DNA of 5,037 nucleotides, from contig JAQGHJ010000926.1 in NCBI GenBank assembly GCA_028288905.1, forward strand, positions 1 through 5,037. The letters are read 5' to 3'. The position numbers and the translations under genes are program-made. This stretch comes from Phycisphaerales bacterium. GTDB taxonomy: Bacteria > Planctomycetota > Phycisphaerae > Tepidisphaerales > Tepidisphaeraceae. Below are positions 1-5,037 of the stretch, in pieces; the first letter of the stretch is position 1; every line of letters begins with the position of its first letter. The notes under the pieces were generated by a model. The model was not told the origin of the DNA, did not search any database, and worked only from the letters and a program-made list of their open reading frames with translations.

Positions 1-181
1 CCTGGTACTTCGTGTTCTCGACGTCCGGGGTGACCGCCTCCCCACCGCCGGCCGGGGCCTGCGGCGCGACGACCGCCGAGGCGGCAGGCGGCAGCCCGGC
101 CGCCACGGCCGCGGCGAACAGGCCGGCGACGGCGGACGACCGGGCGGAAATGAAGCGGCGGGAAGCGGGGCGAACGGGCAT
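1..181 (-). CDS. Exported protein of unknown function, N-terminus only (signal peptide)
   Basis: The frame reads leftward from an ATG at 181-179 and is still open at the window edge, so only 60 residues are visible. They form a textbook Sec signal peptide. A basic n-region (MPVRPASRRF, residues 1-10) is followed by an Ala/Gly/Leu-rich hydrophobic core (about residues 17-31). A small-residue cleavage site, Ala-Ser-Ala, ends near residue 36. The mature part starts with a Pro/Ala/Gly-rich linker and then TPDVENTKYQ. The start is fixed by a perfect GGAGGT eight bases upstream. I cannot recognise the mature protein from this fragment. It is probably periplasmic or secreted. It lies downstream of the glycosyltransferase gene on the same strand, with about 160 bp between them, so it may have its own promoter. 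No twin-arginine pattern of the Tat type is convincing: the RR at 8-9 is followed by FIS, and the usual consensus is absent. Confidence 0.8.
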   Translation of the reverse strand, partial: MPVRPASRRFISARSSAVAGLFAAAVAAGLPPAASAVVAPQAPAGGGEAVTPDVENTKYQ

Positions 182-189
182 GAAATGGC

Positions 190-195
190 ACCTCC
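190..195 (-). promoter_or_regulatory. Strong Shine-Dalgarno (GGAGGT) for the exported protein
   Basis: Read on the minus strand, GGAGGT sits eight bases before the ATG at 181-179, which is ideal spacing. It decides the start of the signal-peptide gene. It also stands out because the three glycan genes in this window have no such site. Confidence 0.75.
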
Positions 196-244
196 GTGTG
201 CATCGCCGGCGGGTCGCGCGACCGACCCGGACCCGGCGCGGTGG

Positions 245-273
245 TACATACCAGAACAGCCCGGTGGATGAAA
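245..273 (-). promoter_or_regulatory. Candidate promoter for the exported protein
   Basis: On the minus strand, TATGTA (250-245) is preceded by TGG, giving an extended -10 shape (TGnTATGTA). Seventeen bases further upstream lies TTTCAT (273-268), a weak -35. The predicted start would lie about 55-60 bases before the ATG at 181. This is the most AT-rich patch of the 182-341 spacer. Matches to the sigma-70 consensus are only partial, so this is a suggestion. Nothing else was recognised in that spacer. Confidence 0.25.
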
Positions 274-341
274 GGTTTTGGCGGGGCGGTCCGTTCCGTT
301 CGGGCGGCTTCAAACCCCGTGGCTCGGCCGTCCCCGGGCAG

Positions 342-1340
342 TCACAAGATCGCCGCCCACGCGTCGGCCACCTTGTCCAAACACAGCTCCGCCTCGACCC
401 GGGCACGCCCGGCCGCCCCCATCCGCCGCCGCAGGTCGACGTCGCCGGCGAGCCGGGCGACCGCGTCCGCCCACTCGGCGTCCGTGTCGGGCAAAAAGCC
501 GGTCACGCCGTCGGTCACCAGCTCGGAGTTCGCCCCGACCGGGGACGCGACGACCGGCAGCCCGGCCGCCATGTACTGGACGATCTTGAACCCGCACTTG
601 CCGAGCGTCCACGGGTCGCTCGGGGTCGGGGCGACGCCGACGTCCCCGGCGACGAGCGAGGCGGCCTCGGTGTCGGCCGCCCACGGCCGGTGCTCGACCG
701 GGAACGGGGCCCCGTCCACCGTCGCATCGGCCACGGTGACGAGCCCGAGCCCCGGCACCCGCCCGGCCGCCGCCGCCAGCGCCCCCAGCCGCCCGCGGAC
801 GTACGGCAGCGTCGACCGCGACCCGATCCACACCATCCGCGGGGCGGCCGTCGGGGCGTGCCGCTTCACGGCGTACCGGGCCGGGTCGACCACCGTCGGC
901 AGCACGGTGGCGGCCGGCCCGGCCGGGCGGGCCGGCGTGGTGCCCGCCGCGCGGAACAGCTCGGCCAAGTACCCGTTGCCGGCCACCACGTGGTCGACCG
1001 CCCGGGCCGTCGCCCGGAACCGCCGGGCGGTCCGCCACCGGCTCACTCGCCCGACCGGGCGGTTGAAGAACATCACCGCGTCGTCCACGTCGTACGCGAT
1101 CCGTTTGGCGTGCCGCCGCAGCACCCGCGCCTCCCACGGGTCCAGCAGCTTCCGCTGGAGCAGCACGGCGTCGTACCCGCCGGCCGACGCGAACAGGCGG
1201 TGGTTGTGGAACGGGTTGTTCGTGCGGAGACGAACGACGGCGTCCACCTCGCGATCCCTGAGCAGCGGGAGCAGGGCCGCGACGCGAACCCGATAGGACG
1301 CCTGGGCGAGGTTATTGGCAAGGACGAGGACGCGCTTCAT
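342..1340 (-). CDS. GT4-like glycosyltransferase (GT-B fold)
   Basis: This 332-residue protein probably transfers a sugar from a nucleotide-sugar donor to a growing polysaccharide or glycolipid at the cytoplasmic face. The N-terminal half has an ASYRVR stretch (residues 14-19), typical of glycosyltransferases whose motif reads S-x-R-x-R, and YDVDDAVM (83-90), like the Asp-rich motif of this subgroup. The donor-binding half has WIGS (171-174) and GVAPTPSDPW (235-244). KCGFKIVQYMAAGLPVVASPVG (about 248-269) is the hallmark nucleotide-sugar block. The EX7E glutamates of classic GT4 enzymes are not there: the aligned positions are Gly247 and Gln255. The start is the ATG at 1340-1338, because MKRVLVLANN is a normal first beta strand. 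The open frame extends 67 codons further, but that part overlaps the divergent sulfotransferase gene and has no family resemblance. No Shine-Dalgarno is seen. At 332 residues it is somewhat short for the family, but both lobes look complete. Donor and acceptor are unknown. Confidence 0.88.
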   Translation of the reverse strand: MKRVLVLANNLAQASYRVRVAALLPLLRDREVDAVVRLRTNNPFHNHRLFASAGGYDAVLLQRKLLDPWEARVLRRHAKRIAYDVDDAVMFFNRPVGRVSRWRTARRFRATARAVDHVVAGNGYLAELFRAAGTTPARPAGPAATVLPTVVDPARYAVKRHAPTAAPRMVWIGSRSTLPYVRGRLGALAAAAGRVPGLGLVTVADATVDGAPFPVEHRPWAADTEAASLVAGDVGVAPTPSDPWTLGKCGFKIVQYMAAGLPVVASPVGANSELVTDGVTGFLPDTDAEWADAVARLAGDVDLRRRMGAAGRARVEAELCLDKVADAWAAIL

Positions 1341-1467
1341 GCCGGTGCTTTGACGTTGCGTTTCGTGATTGGCTCGGAGCGCCGCGCCTCGACCCTCGGT
1401 CTTGCGGGTCGTCCTTGGCCCGCGATCTGTCCACCACCGGGGCGACACGTTACCCTCTCCCGCGCCC
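1341..1467. promoter_or_regulatory. Divergent spacer between glycosyltransferase and sulfotransferase genes
   Basis: Both flanking genes start here and run apart, so promoters for both must lie in these 127 bases or inside the opposite gene. A TTGACG at 1350-1355 on the plus strand resembles a -35, but no acceptable -10 follows at 16-18 bases. The stretch 1346-1372 is relatively AT-rich. No operator-like inverted repeat and no Shine-Dalgarno on either side was found. Confidence 0.4.
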
Positions 1468-2373
1468 ATGACGAGCGATCCCGTTGCCATCCCGGTTTCC
1501 CGCCCCCCGGTCGTCCTGCTCGGGATGCACCGGTCTGGCACGTCGCTGATCGCCCGGGTGCTCGACGCGCTGGGCCTGTTCCAGGGGCACGAGCTCCAGG
1601 AGGATCACGAGTCGACCTACTTTCTGAAGGTCAACGACCGGCTCATGACCCGGATCGGAGCCGCCTGGGACAACCCGGGCCCGACCCGCGGGTTTCTAGA
1701 GAACGCCGCCGCCCTCGACCTGACCGCCCGCTGCCTGTTGGCCGACCTGCGGTCGAAGCGGCTCAAGGACTTCCTGGGGGCCAAGCGGTACGCGGCGGCC
1801 GACAGGGCGCTGGCGAACCTGGCCGGGCCGTGGGGGTGGAAGGACCCGCGGACGGTGTTCACCCTGCCGGCGTGGCTCAAACTGTTCCCCGGGGCGAAGC
1901 TGGTCTACATCGTCCGCAACGGCATCGACGTCGCCGCCAGCCTGCGGGTGCGGGAGCTGCGGGAGCTGGCCCGCCGCGACGCCGAGTTCCCGAAGAAGCT
2001 CAAGCAGTTGAACAAGCACTCGGTGCTGGAGCGGGCCGGGTTCAAGGGGTCGGCCCGGTGCCTGACGGTGGCCGGCGGGTTCGGGCTGTGGGAGGAGTAC
2101 GTCGCCGAGGCCGAGCGGCTGTTGGCGGCCGTCCCGAACGAGCGGCTGGTCGTCAGCTATGAGGCGTTCCTGGCCGACCCGGCCGCCCACCTGCCGCCGC
2201 TGGCCGCGTTCTGCGGGCTAGACGCCCCGCCCGACGCCGTCGCCAAGGCCGCCGCCGGCGTCAACGCCGGCCGGAGCAAGGCGTTCCTCAAGGACCCGGA
2301 ACTCGCCGCGTTCTACCAGAAGGTCCGCGGGCACGTCTGGATGAAGCAGTACGGCTACGACAAACTCGCTTGA
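1468..2373 (+). CDS. PAPS-dependent sulfotransferase family protein
   Basis: This 301-residue protein should move a sulfuryl group from PAPS to a hydroxyl or amine, most likely on a glycan given its neighbours. The 5'-phosphosulfate-binding loop is GMHRSGTSLI (residues 19-28), right after a hydrophobic beta strand (PVVLL). WGWKDPRT (122-129) is the conserved Lys-Asp-Pro-Arg segment of bacterial sulfotransferases. The 3'-phosphate-binding motif is VYIVRNGIDVAASL (146-159), with Arg150 and Ser158 in the expected places. GFGLWEEYVAEAE (205-217) and RLVVSYEAFLADP (226-238) are also usual for the family. There is no transmembrane segment, so it is probably cytosolic. The ATG at 1468 puts the P-loop near the N-terminus as usual. 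An upstream TTG (1369) would add 33 low-complexity residues inside the divergent spacer and is not favoured. There is no Shine-Dalgarno. Length is normal. The acceptor cannot be told from sequence. Confidence 0.9.
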   Translation: MTSDPVAIPVSRPPVVLLGMHRSGTSLIARVLDALGLFQGHELQEDHESTYFLKVNDRLMTRIGAAWDNPGPTRGFLENAAALDLTARCLLADLRSKRLKDFLGAKRYAAADRALANLAGPWGWKDPRTVFTLPAWLKLFPGAKLVYIVRNGIDVAASLRVRELRELARRDAEFPKKLKQLNKHSVLERAGFKGSARCLTVAGGFGLWEEYVAEAERLLAAVPNERLVVSYEAFLADPAAHLPPLAAFCGLDAPPDAVAKAAAGVNAGRSKAFLKDPELAAFYQKVRGHVWMKQYGYDKLA

Positions 2374-2379
2374 GCGAGC

Positions 2380-2520
2380 AGAGGGCAAGAGCGGAAGAGG
2401 GGAAGTAGGCAGTGCGGAGGGGGGCAGACCGACGCCCCCGCCACCGCTCCTGCTAACCAGCGTCTTCCGCTCCCTCCCCGGCCCCCACTGCCTACTTCCC
2501 CTCTTCCGTTCTTCCCCTCT
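2380..2520. repeat. Long imperfect inverted repeat (35-nt arms, 71-nt loop)
   Basis: The left arm 2380-2414 is complementary to the right arm 2486-2520. Of the 35 positions, 33 are Watson-Crick pairs, one (2391/2509) is a G-T wobble and one (2386/2514) is a C/C mismatch. The inner 23 (2392-2414 with 2486-2508) are perfect. The left arm is almost all purine and the right almost all pyrimidine. The loop holds a smaller nested stem (2420-2425 with 2434-2439, six G-C pairs, eight-base loop). The element almost fills the 156-bp gap between the sulfotransferase stop and the GTG of the next gene. It has no T-tract after it, so it is not a standard terminator. It could be a MITE-like insertion, a dispersed intergenic palindrome or an mRNA structure. 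No target-site duplication is evident. Confidence 0.9.
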
Positions 2521-2529
2521 ACCTTCCCC

Positions 2530-3501
2530 GTGGCTGACCCCTTCGACGTCTCCGTCTGCATCGTGAACTGGAACGGGGGGGACATGCTGCGCGATTTGCT
2601 CGCGTCGCTCCGCGCGTCCGACCCCGAGCTGCGGCTGCAGACGATCGTCGTCGACAACGCCTCGACCGACGACTCGCTGGCCGGTGCCGAGGCCGCGCTA
2701 CCGGGCGTGGAGGTCGTGCGGAACCCTGACAACCGCGGGTTCGCCGCCGCGAACAACCAGTGTGCGGCCCGGGCAGCGGGGCGGTACCTGTTCTTCCTGA
2801 ACAACGACACCCTCGCCCGGCCCGGTGCCATCACACAGCTTGTGCGGTGGCTCGACGCGCACCCGGCGTACGCGGCCGCCGGGCCGCGGTTGGTCGGGGC
2901 GGACGGGCTGCCGCAACACACCGGCCGACGGCTGCCAACGTTCCGGGTCATCCTGCACCAGCGGGTGTTCGTGTTCTCGAACCTCGTCCGAGTGTTCGCC
3001 GGGCACTACCGCCGGTACCGGTACGGGGCGTTCGACCCGGACGCCGAGGCCGACCTGCCGCAGCTGGCGGCCGCGGCGCTGCTGGTCCGCCGGGACGCGT
3101 TCGAGCAAGCCGGCCGGTGGGACGAGGGGTACGTATTCGGCGTCGAGGACGTCGACCTGTGCCTCCGGCTGGCCCGCCTCGGCCCGATCCGGTACCTGCC
3201 GCGCGCCGAGATCACCCACTTCGGCCGGATCACCAGCACCGCCAACTACGGGTTCGCGTACGCCGCGTACGAGTGCGGGTACGGCCGGTACCTGCGGCTG
3301 CACCACCGCAGTCGGCTGGCCGCCCCGGCGTACAAACTAATCGTCACGCTCGACACGCCGGTGAGGCTGGCGTTCCTAACTTCGCAATGGTGCGGCTACC
3401 AACTAATCGGGCGGCGGGACGCCGCCGACCGCACCCGCCGCCGCCTGGCGGCGGCGGCGGCCTTTTATGCCCGCGGGCTCGGGCGGTTTTGGCGGGCGTG
3501 A
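2530..3501 (+). CDS. GT2 family glycosyltransferase (rhamnosyltransferase-like)
   Basis: This 323-residue GT-A enzyme resembles the WbbL-type rhamnosyltransferases and related polysaccharide glycosyltransferases. The order of motifs is complete. VSVCIVNWNGGDML (residues 7-20) is the first strand. VVDNASTDDS (40-49) is the nucleotide-binding Asp/Ser block. NPDNRGFAAANN (65-76) is followed by LNNDT (90-94), whose NND serves as the DXD-like metal site. ALLVRRDAFEQAGRWDE (183-199) is followed by EDVDLCLR (206-213), with the presumed catalytic base, and ITHFGR (228-233). The C-terminal part (about 262-300) has some hydrophobic patches but no clear membrane helix. The start is taken as GTG at 2530. 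The first in-frame ATG (2584) would remove the essential first strand. The bases before it are a pyrimidine run with no Shine-Dalgarno. It shares direction with the sulfotransferase gene 156 bp upstream and may be co-transcribed. The exact donor sugar is unknown. Confidence 0.9.
   Translation: MADPFDVSVCIVNWNGGDMLRDLLASLRASDPELRLQTIVVDNASTDDSLAGAEAALPGVEVVRNPDNRGFAAANNQCAARAAGRYLFFLNNDTLARPGAITQLVRWLDAHPAYAAAGPRLVGADGLPQHTGRRLPTFRVILHQRVFVFSNLVRVFAGHYRRYRYGAFDPDAEADLPQLAAAALLVRRDAFEQAGRWDEGYVFGVEDVDLCLRLARLGPIRYLPRAEITHFGRITSTANYGFAYAAYECGYGRYLRLHHRSRLAAPAYKLIVTLDTPVRLAFLTSQWCGYQLIGRRDAADRTRRRLAAAAAFYARGLGRFWRA
3435..3466 (+). terminator. Terminator-shaped hairpin inside the 3' end of the GT2 gene
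   Basis: Bases 3435-3445 pair perfectly with 3450-3460: eleven G-C pairs around a four-base loop (TGGC). Two C and then TTTT (3463-3466) follow. This looks like an intrinsic terminator but lies within coding sequence, about 35 bases before the stop codon, in codons for an Arg-Arg-Arg-Leu-Ala run. GCC/GGC-rich codons alone can make such a stem, and the T-run is short, so function is doubtful. Confidence 0.25.
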
Positions 3502-3650
3502 GGCGGGCAAGGAGGGACGGTCGGAACGGCACGACGCGGGGGCAGAACGTTGAATCCGCTCGCTCCCAATCCGTCCCCGTTTCCGCAATCCGCCCGCGCG
3601 GCCGGAGGCCGCCGACACCAATCCGTGCTACCGGCCCGGCACCCCTGCGA
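3502..3650. other. Convergent spacer with a small GC hairpin
   Basis: The GT2 gene and the ASCH gene end here facing each other. The only structure I find is a six-pair stem, GCGGCC (3598-3603) with GGCCGC (3607-3612), and a GGA loop. It has no T-run on either side. It might help end transcription, but a stem of this size is expected by chance at this base composition. No gene was seen. Confidence 0.35.
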
Positions 3651-4043
3651 TCACGCCTCGAACAACGTCGGGCCCGCCACCGCCCGCGACGGCTCGGTGA
3701 GCCGGAAGCGGACCCGGAACCACTGCTTGCCGTCGCCGCCCGCCGTCGCCCCGCCGCCCGCCCCCTCAGTCGCCGGGCCCTGGAGCATCGCCGCCGGGTA
3801 CAACTCCCGCAGCACGGCCAGCAGGGCGGCGAGCGAGTCGAACCCGTCGGCGGCCGCGTCGGCCTCCGTCAGGTCCGCCAGCGCGACCGTCTCGACCGCG
3901 TCGACGGCCAGCCACCCGACCCCCGCGGCCCACGCCCGCCCCCCGGCCCTCACCCGCGGCCGGTCCCACCGCCGGATCGTCGTCACCTTCCGCCCCAGCA
4001 GGATCGCGTCCTGCAACGGCTTCTTGAAGAACAACTGCCCCAT
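3651..4043 (-). CDS. ASCH-domain protein (PUA-like fold)
   Basis: This 130-residue protein consists of a single ASCH domain, a PUA-related beta-barrel family that binds RNA or acts on modified nucleosides. The pattern is clear: FFKKPLQDAILLGRKVTTIR (residues 5-24) is the opening helix and the GRK-x-T-T-I-R signature. RPRVRAGGRAW (28-38) and GVGWLAVDAV (41-50) are barrel strands. LTEADAAADGF (58-68) and LAALLAVLRELYP (71-83) form the helical part. WFRVRFRL (108-115) is the closing strand. Residues 89-105 are a Gly/Ala-rich insert. The start is the ATG at 4043-4041, preceded by GGAGGGG (4052-4046). A longer frame to 4163 would read through repeat sequence and is not favoured. Lys19 and Thr22 match catalytic Lys and Thr recalled for E. 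coli YqfB (an acetylcytidine amidohydrolase), with Asp66 at the Glu position. The gene is downstream of the oxidoreductase on the same strand, with 133 bp between. Its substrate is unknown. Confidence 0.85.
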   Translation of the reverse strand: MGQLFFKKPLQDAILLGRKVTTIRRWDRPRVRAGGRAWAAGVGWLAVDAVETVALADLTEADAAADGFDSLAALLAVLRELYPAAMLQGPATEGAGGGATAGGDGKQWFRVRFRLTEPSRAVAGPTLFEA

Positions 4044-4045
4044 GT

Positions 4046-4052
4046 CCCCTCC
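4046..4052 (-). promoter_or_regulatory. Shine-Dalgarno (GGAGGGG) deciding the ASCH start
   Basis: On the minus strand GGAGGGG ends three bases before the ATG at 4043-4041. The GGAGG core ends five bases before it, a little close but usable. It supports the 130-residue start over upstream in-frame alternatives. Confidence 0.55.
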
Positions 4053-4070
4053 GGGAGTCCGTAGCCAATG

Positions 4071-4167
4071 GTCCGTCGTCAGTAGCCGGAATCGGCCCGG
4101 ACCCGCCGTCCCGGCCGGCGCTTCGGGGCCGCTCTCCACTACTGACCACGGACGACTGACCACGGAC
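4071..4167. repeat. Inverted and direct short repeats between oxidoreductase and ASCH genes
   Basis: A 13-base word, ACTGACCACGGAC, occurs twice in tandem with a 14-base period (4141-4153 and 4155-4167). An inverted copy of the same theme, GTCCGTCGTCAGTAG (4071-4085), is complementary to 4139-4153 at 14 of 15 positions, with a 53-base gap between. The unit could fold as a hairpin in the minus-strand transcript between the two genes, or be a decayed dispersed repeat. No T-run follows the stem on either strand. The remaining bases of the 133-bp spacer show no promoter that I can support. Confidence 0.75.
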
Positions 4168-4176
4168 TGCCTCGCC

Positions 4177-5037
4177 TCACACCGCCTCCGGCTGTCCGCT
4201 GGCGATGCTCCGCTTCTCCGCCTCGACGATCTTCAGCCCCGCCACCGCGTCGGCGGCCGTCACGACGGCCGGCTTCGTCCCGTGCCGGACGCAGTCCAGG
4301 AAGTACGTCAGCTCCCCGACGTACCCGTCCCGGCCGTGCGTCTCGACCGCGTCCGTCTTCCCGTCCTTGTGCAGTTGCAGCGTCGGCTTGCGGCCGATGT
4401 CGAAGTCGGCCGTCGCGCCCTCGAAGTTCACGAGGTACTGCATCCGGAACCCGAACCCGTCGGCCTGCGTCCACCCGCCCTCGGCCGCCACCGTCGCCCC
4501 GGCCGCCGCCCCCGCGTCATACCGGTATTGGGCGACGACGTGGTCGATCTCGCCCGTCGGGCCGACGTACCCGCTGGCGTACACGCTCTTCGGTGTGCCG
4601 AACAGGCTGTAGGCGAAGTCGACGTCGTGGATGTGCAGGTCGACGATCCCGCCGCCGCTGAGCTTCCCGTTCCGGAACCACCCCTGCGGCACGACCCCGA
4701 GCCGGCGGAACACCGCGCTCTTCACCTTCCCGTACTTCTGGGTCTCGACCGCCTTGCGGAGCCACTCCCACTCGGCCCAGAACCGCATGCACATGCACGG
4801 CATGAACAGCCCGGTCGCGGCGTCGGCGGCGTCGGCGATTTTTTGGGCGTCGGCGCTGTTGAGCGCCATCGGCTTCTCGCACAGCACGTGCTTCCCGGCG
4901 GCCAGGGCGGCCGTCACGATGTCGACGTGGGCCGGGGTCGGCAGGCACACGTCGACCACGTGGACGTTCGGGTCGGCCAGCAGCTTGGCGACCTCGGTGT
5001 AGCCCTTGATCCGGTCCATCGGGAGCCGGGTGGTCTG
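4177..5037 (-). CDS. Gfo/Idh/MocA family oxidoreductase, N-terminus cut by window edge
   Basis: The family performs NAD(P)-dependent oxidation or reduction of sugars, inositols and related hydroxyl compounds. The frame is open to the right edge, giving 286 visible residues. The missing part should hold the first strand and the GxGxxG nucleotide loop. Counting from the Met at 5019, VDVCLPTPAHVDIV (residues 22-35) and ALAAGKHVLCEKPMAL (38-53) follow the family pattern, with the catalytic-type Lys49 in EKP. GGGIVDLHIHDVDFAYSLFG (122-141) carries the conserved Asp/His site with His131. The C-terminal GYVGELTYFLDCVRHG (232-247) and the AADAVAGLKIVEAEKRSI helix (255-272) are the usual ending. The Met at 5019 is not the true start: the six codons before it are open and the Rossmann core would be incomplete. 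A Met/Cys-rich segment, MPCMCMRFW (73-81), precedes the catalytic domain. I recall similar MCMRFW stretches in planctomycete homologues. The substrate is unknown. Confidence 0.92.
   Translation of the reverse strand, partial: QTTRLPMDRIKGYTEVAKLLADPNVHVVDVCLPTPAHVDIVTAALAAGKHVLCEKPMALNSADAQKIADAADAATGLFMPCMCMRFWAEWEWLRKAVETQKYGKVKSAVFRRLGVVPQGWFRNGKLSGGGIVDLHIHDVDFAYSLFGTPKSVYASGYVGPTGEIDHVVAQYRYDAGAAAGATVAAEGGWTQADGFGFRMQYLVNFEGATADFDIGRKPTLQLHKDGKTDAVETHGRDGYVGELTYFLDCVRHGTKPAVVTAADAVAGLKIVEAEKRSIASGQPEAV

Noticed and set aside
1350..1378. TTGACG as the -35 of a sulfotransferase promoter
   Set aside because: The position 17 bases downstream reads CTCGGA, which does not resemble a -10, and shifting the spacing does not help.
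12..2162. A 716-codon open frame on the plus strand across the left half
   Set aside because: It runs antisense through the GT4 gene and out of frame through the sulfotransferase gene. Its translation is Arg/Pro/Gly-rich low-complexity sequence with no domain, as expected for a GC-rich shadow frame.
2355..2951. A 198-codon minus-strand frame covering the long inverted repeat and the 5' end of the GT2 gene
   Set aside because: It is antisense to a clear GT2 gene, has no recognisable motif and no initiation signal. Its middle is the repeat itself.
3598..3612. Hairpin GCGGCC-GGA-GGCCGC as an intrinsic terminator
   Set aside because: Six pairs without a T-run are common by chance at this GC content, so it is noted only within the spacer entry.
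2760..4064. A 434-codon plus-strand frame across the GT2, convergent spacer and ASCH regions
   Set aside because: It overlaps two well-supported genes in the wrong frame or strand, and its product is a Pro/Arg-rich string typical of shadow frames.
4205..5002. Plus-strand open frames opposite the oxidoreductase gene
   Set aside because: They mirror a strongly conserved Gfo/Idh/MocA sequence on the minus strand and show no domain of their own.
1..5037. tRNA, rRNA, CRISPR, transposase or toxin-antitoxin content
   Set aside because: No cloverleaf, regular repeat-spacer array, transposase motif or small gene pair was seen on either strand.

Overview
This is a GC-rich window (by eye about 70% G+C) carrying six protein genes on both strands, two of them cut by the window edges. 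Codon use is strongly GC-biased, spacers are roomy, initiation signals are mixed, and the Gfo/Idh/MocA enzyme is of a kind I associate with planctomycetes. Together these suggest a planctomycete, perhaps Gemmataceae. That placement is inference from style and recollection, not from a marker gene. I see no rRNA, tRNA, CRISPR array or transposase.

Layout. At 1-181 (minus) is the N-terminus of an exported protein with a clear signal peptide and a strong Shine-Dalgarno sequence. At 342-1340 (minus) is a GT4-like (GT-B fold) glycosyltransferase. A 127-bp divergent spacer separates it from a PAPS-type sulfotransferase at 1468-2373 (plus). A 156-bp spacer holding a very long inverted repeat follows, then a GT2 (rhamnosyltransferase-like) glycosyltransferase at 2530-3501 (plus) with a GTG start. 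After a 149-bp convergent spacer come two minus-strand genes: a small ASCH-domain protein at 3651-4043 and, upstream of it, a Gfo/Idh/MocA oxidoreductase at 4177-5037 that runs off the right edge.

How the genes may work together. Two glycosyltransferases around a sulfotransferase fit a piece of a locus that builds and sulfates a surface or exported polysaccharide. The Gfo/Idh/MocA enzyme could act in sugar metabolism, but nothing here ties it to the same pathway. The ASCH protein looks like an independent RNA- or nucleoside-related gene.

The least ordinary signals are non-coding or fine-grained: the 35-nt-arm inverted repeat between the sulfotransferase and GT2 genes, a second repeat cluster between the oxidoreductase and ASCH genes, a terminator-shaped hairpin inside the 3' end of the GT2 gene, and an ASCH protein that keeps a Lys/Thr/acidic set like that of the YqfB amidohydrolase. 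I do not see convincing evidence of a wholly new multi-gene system.
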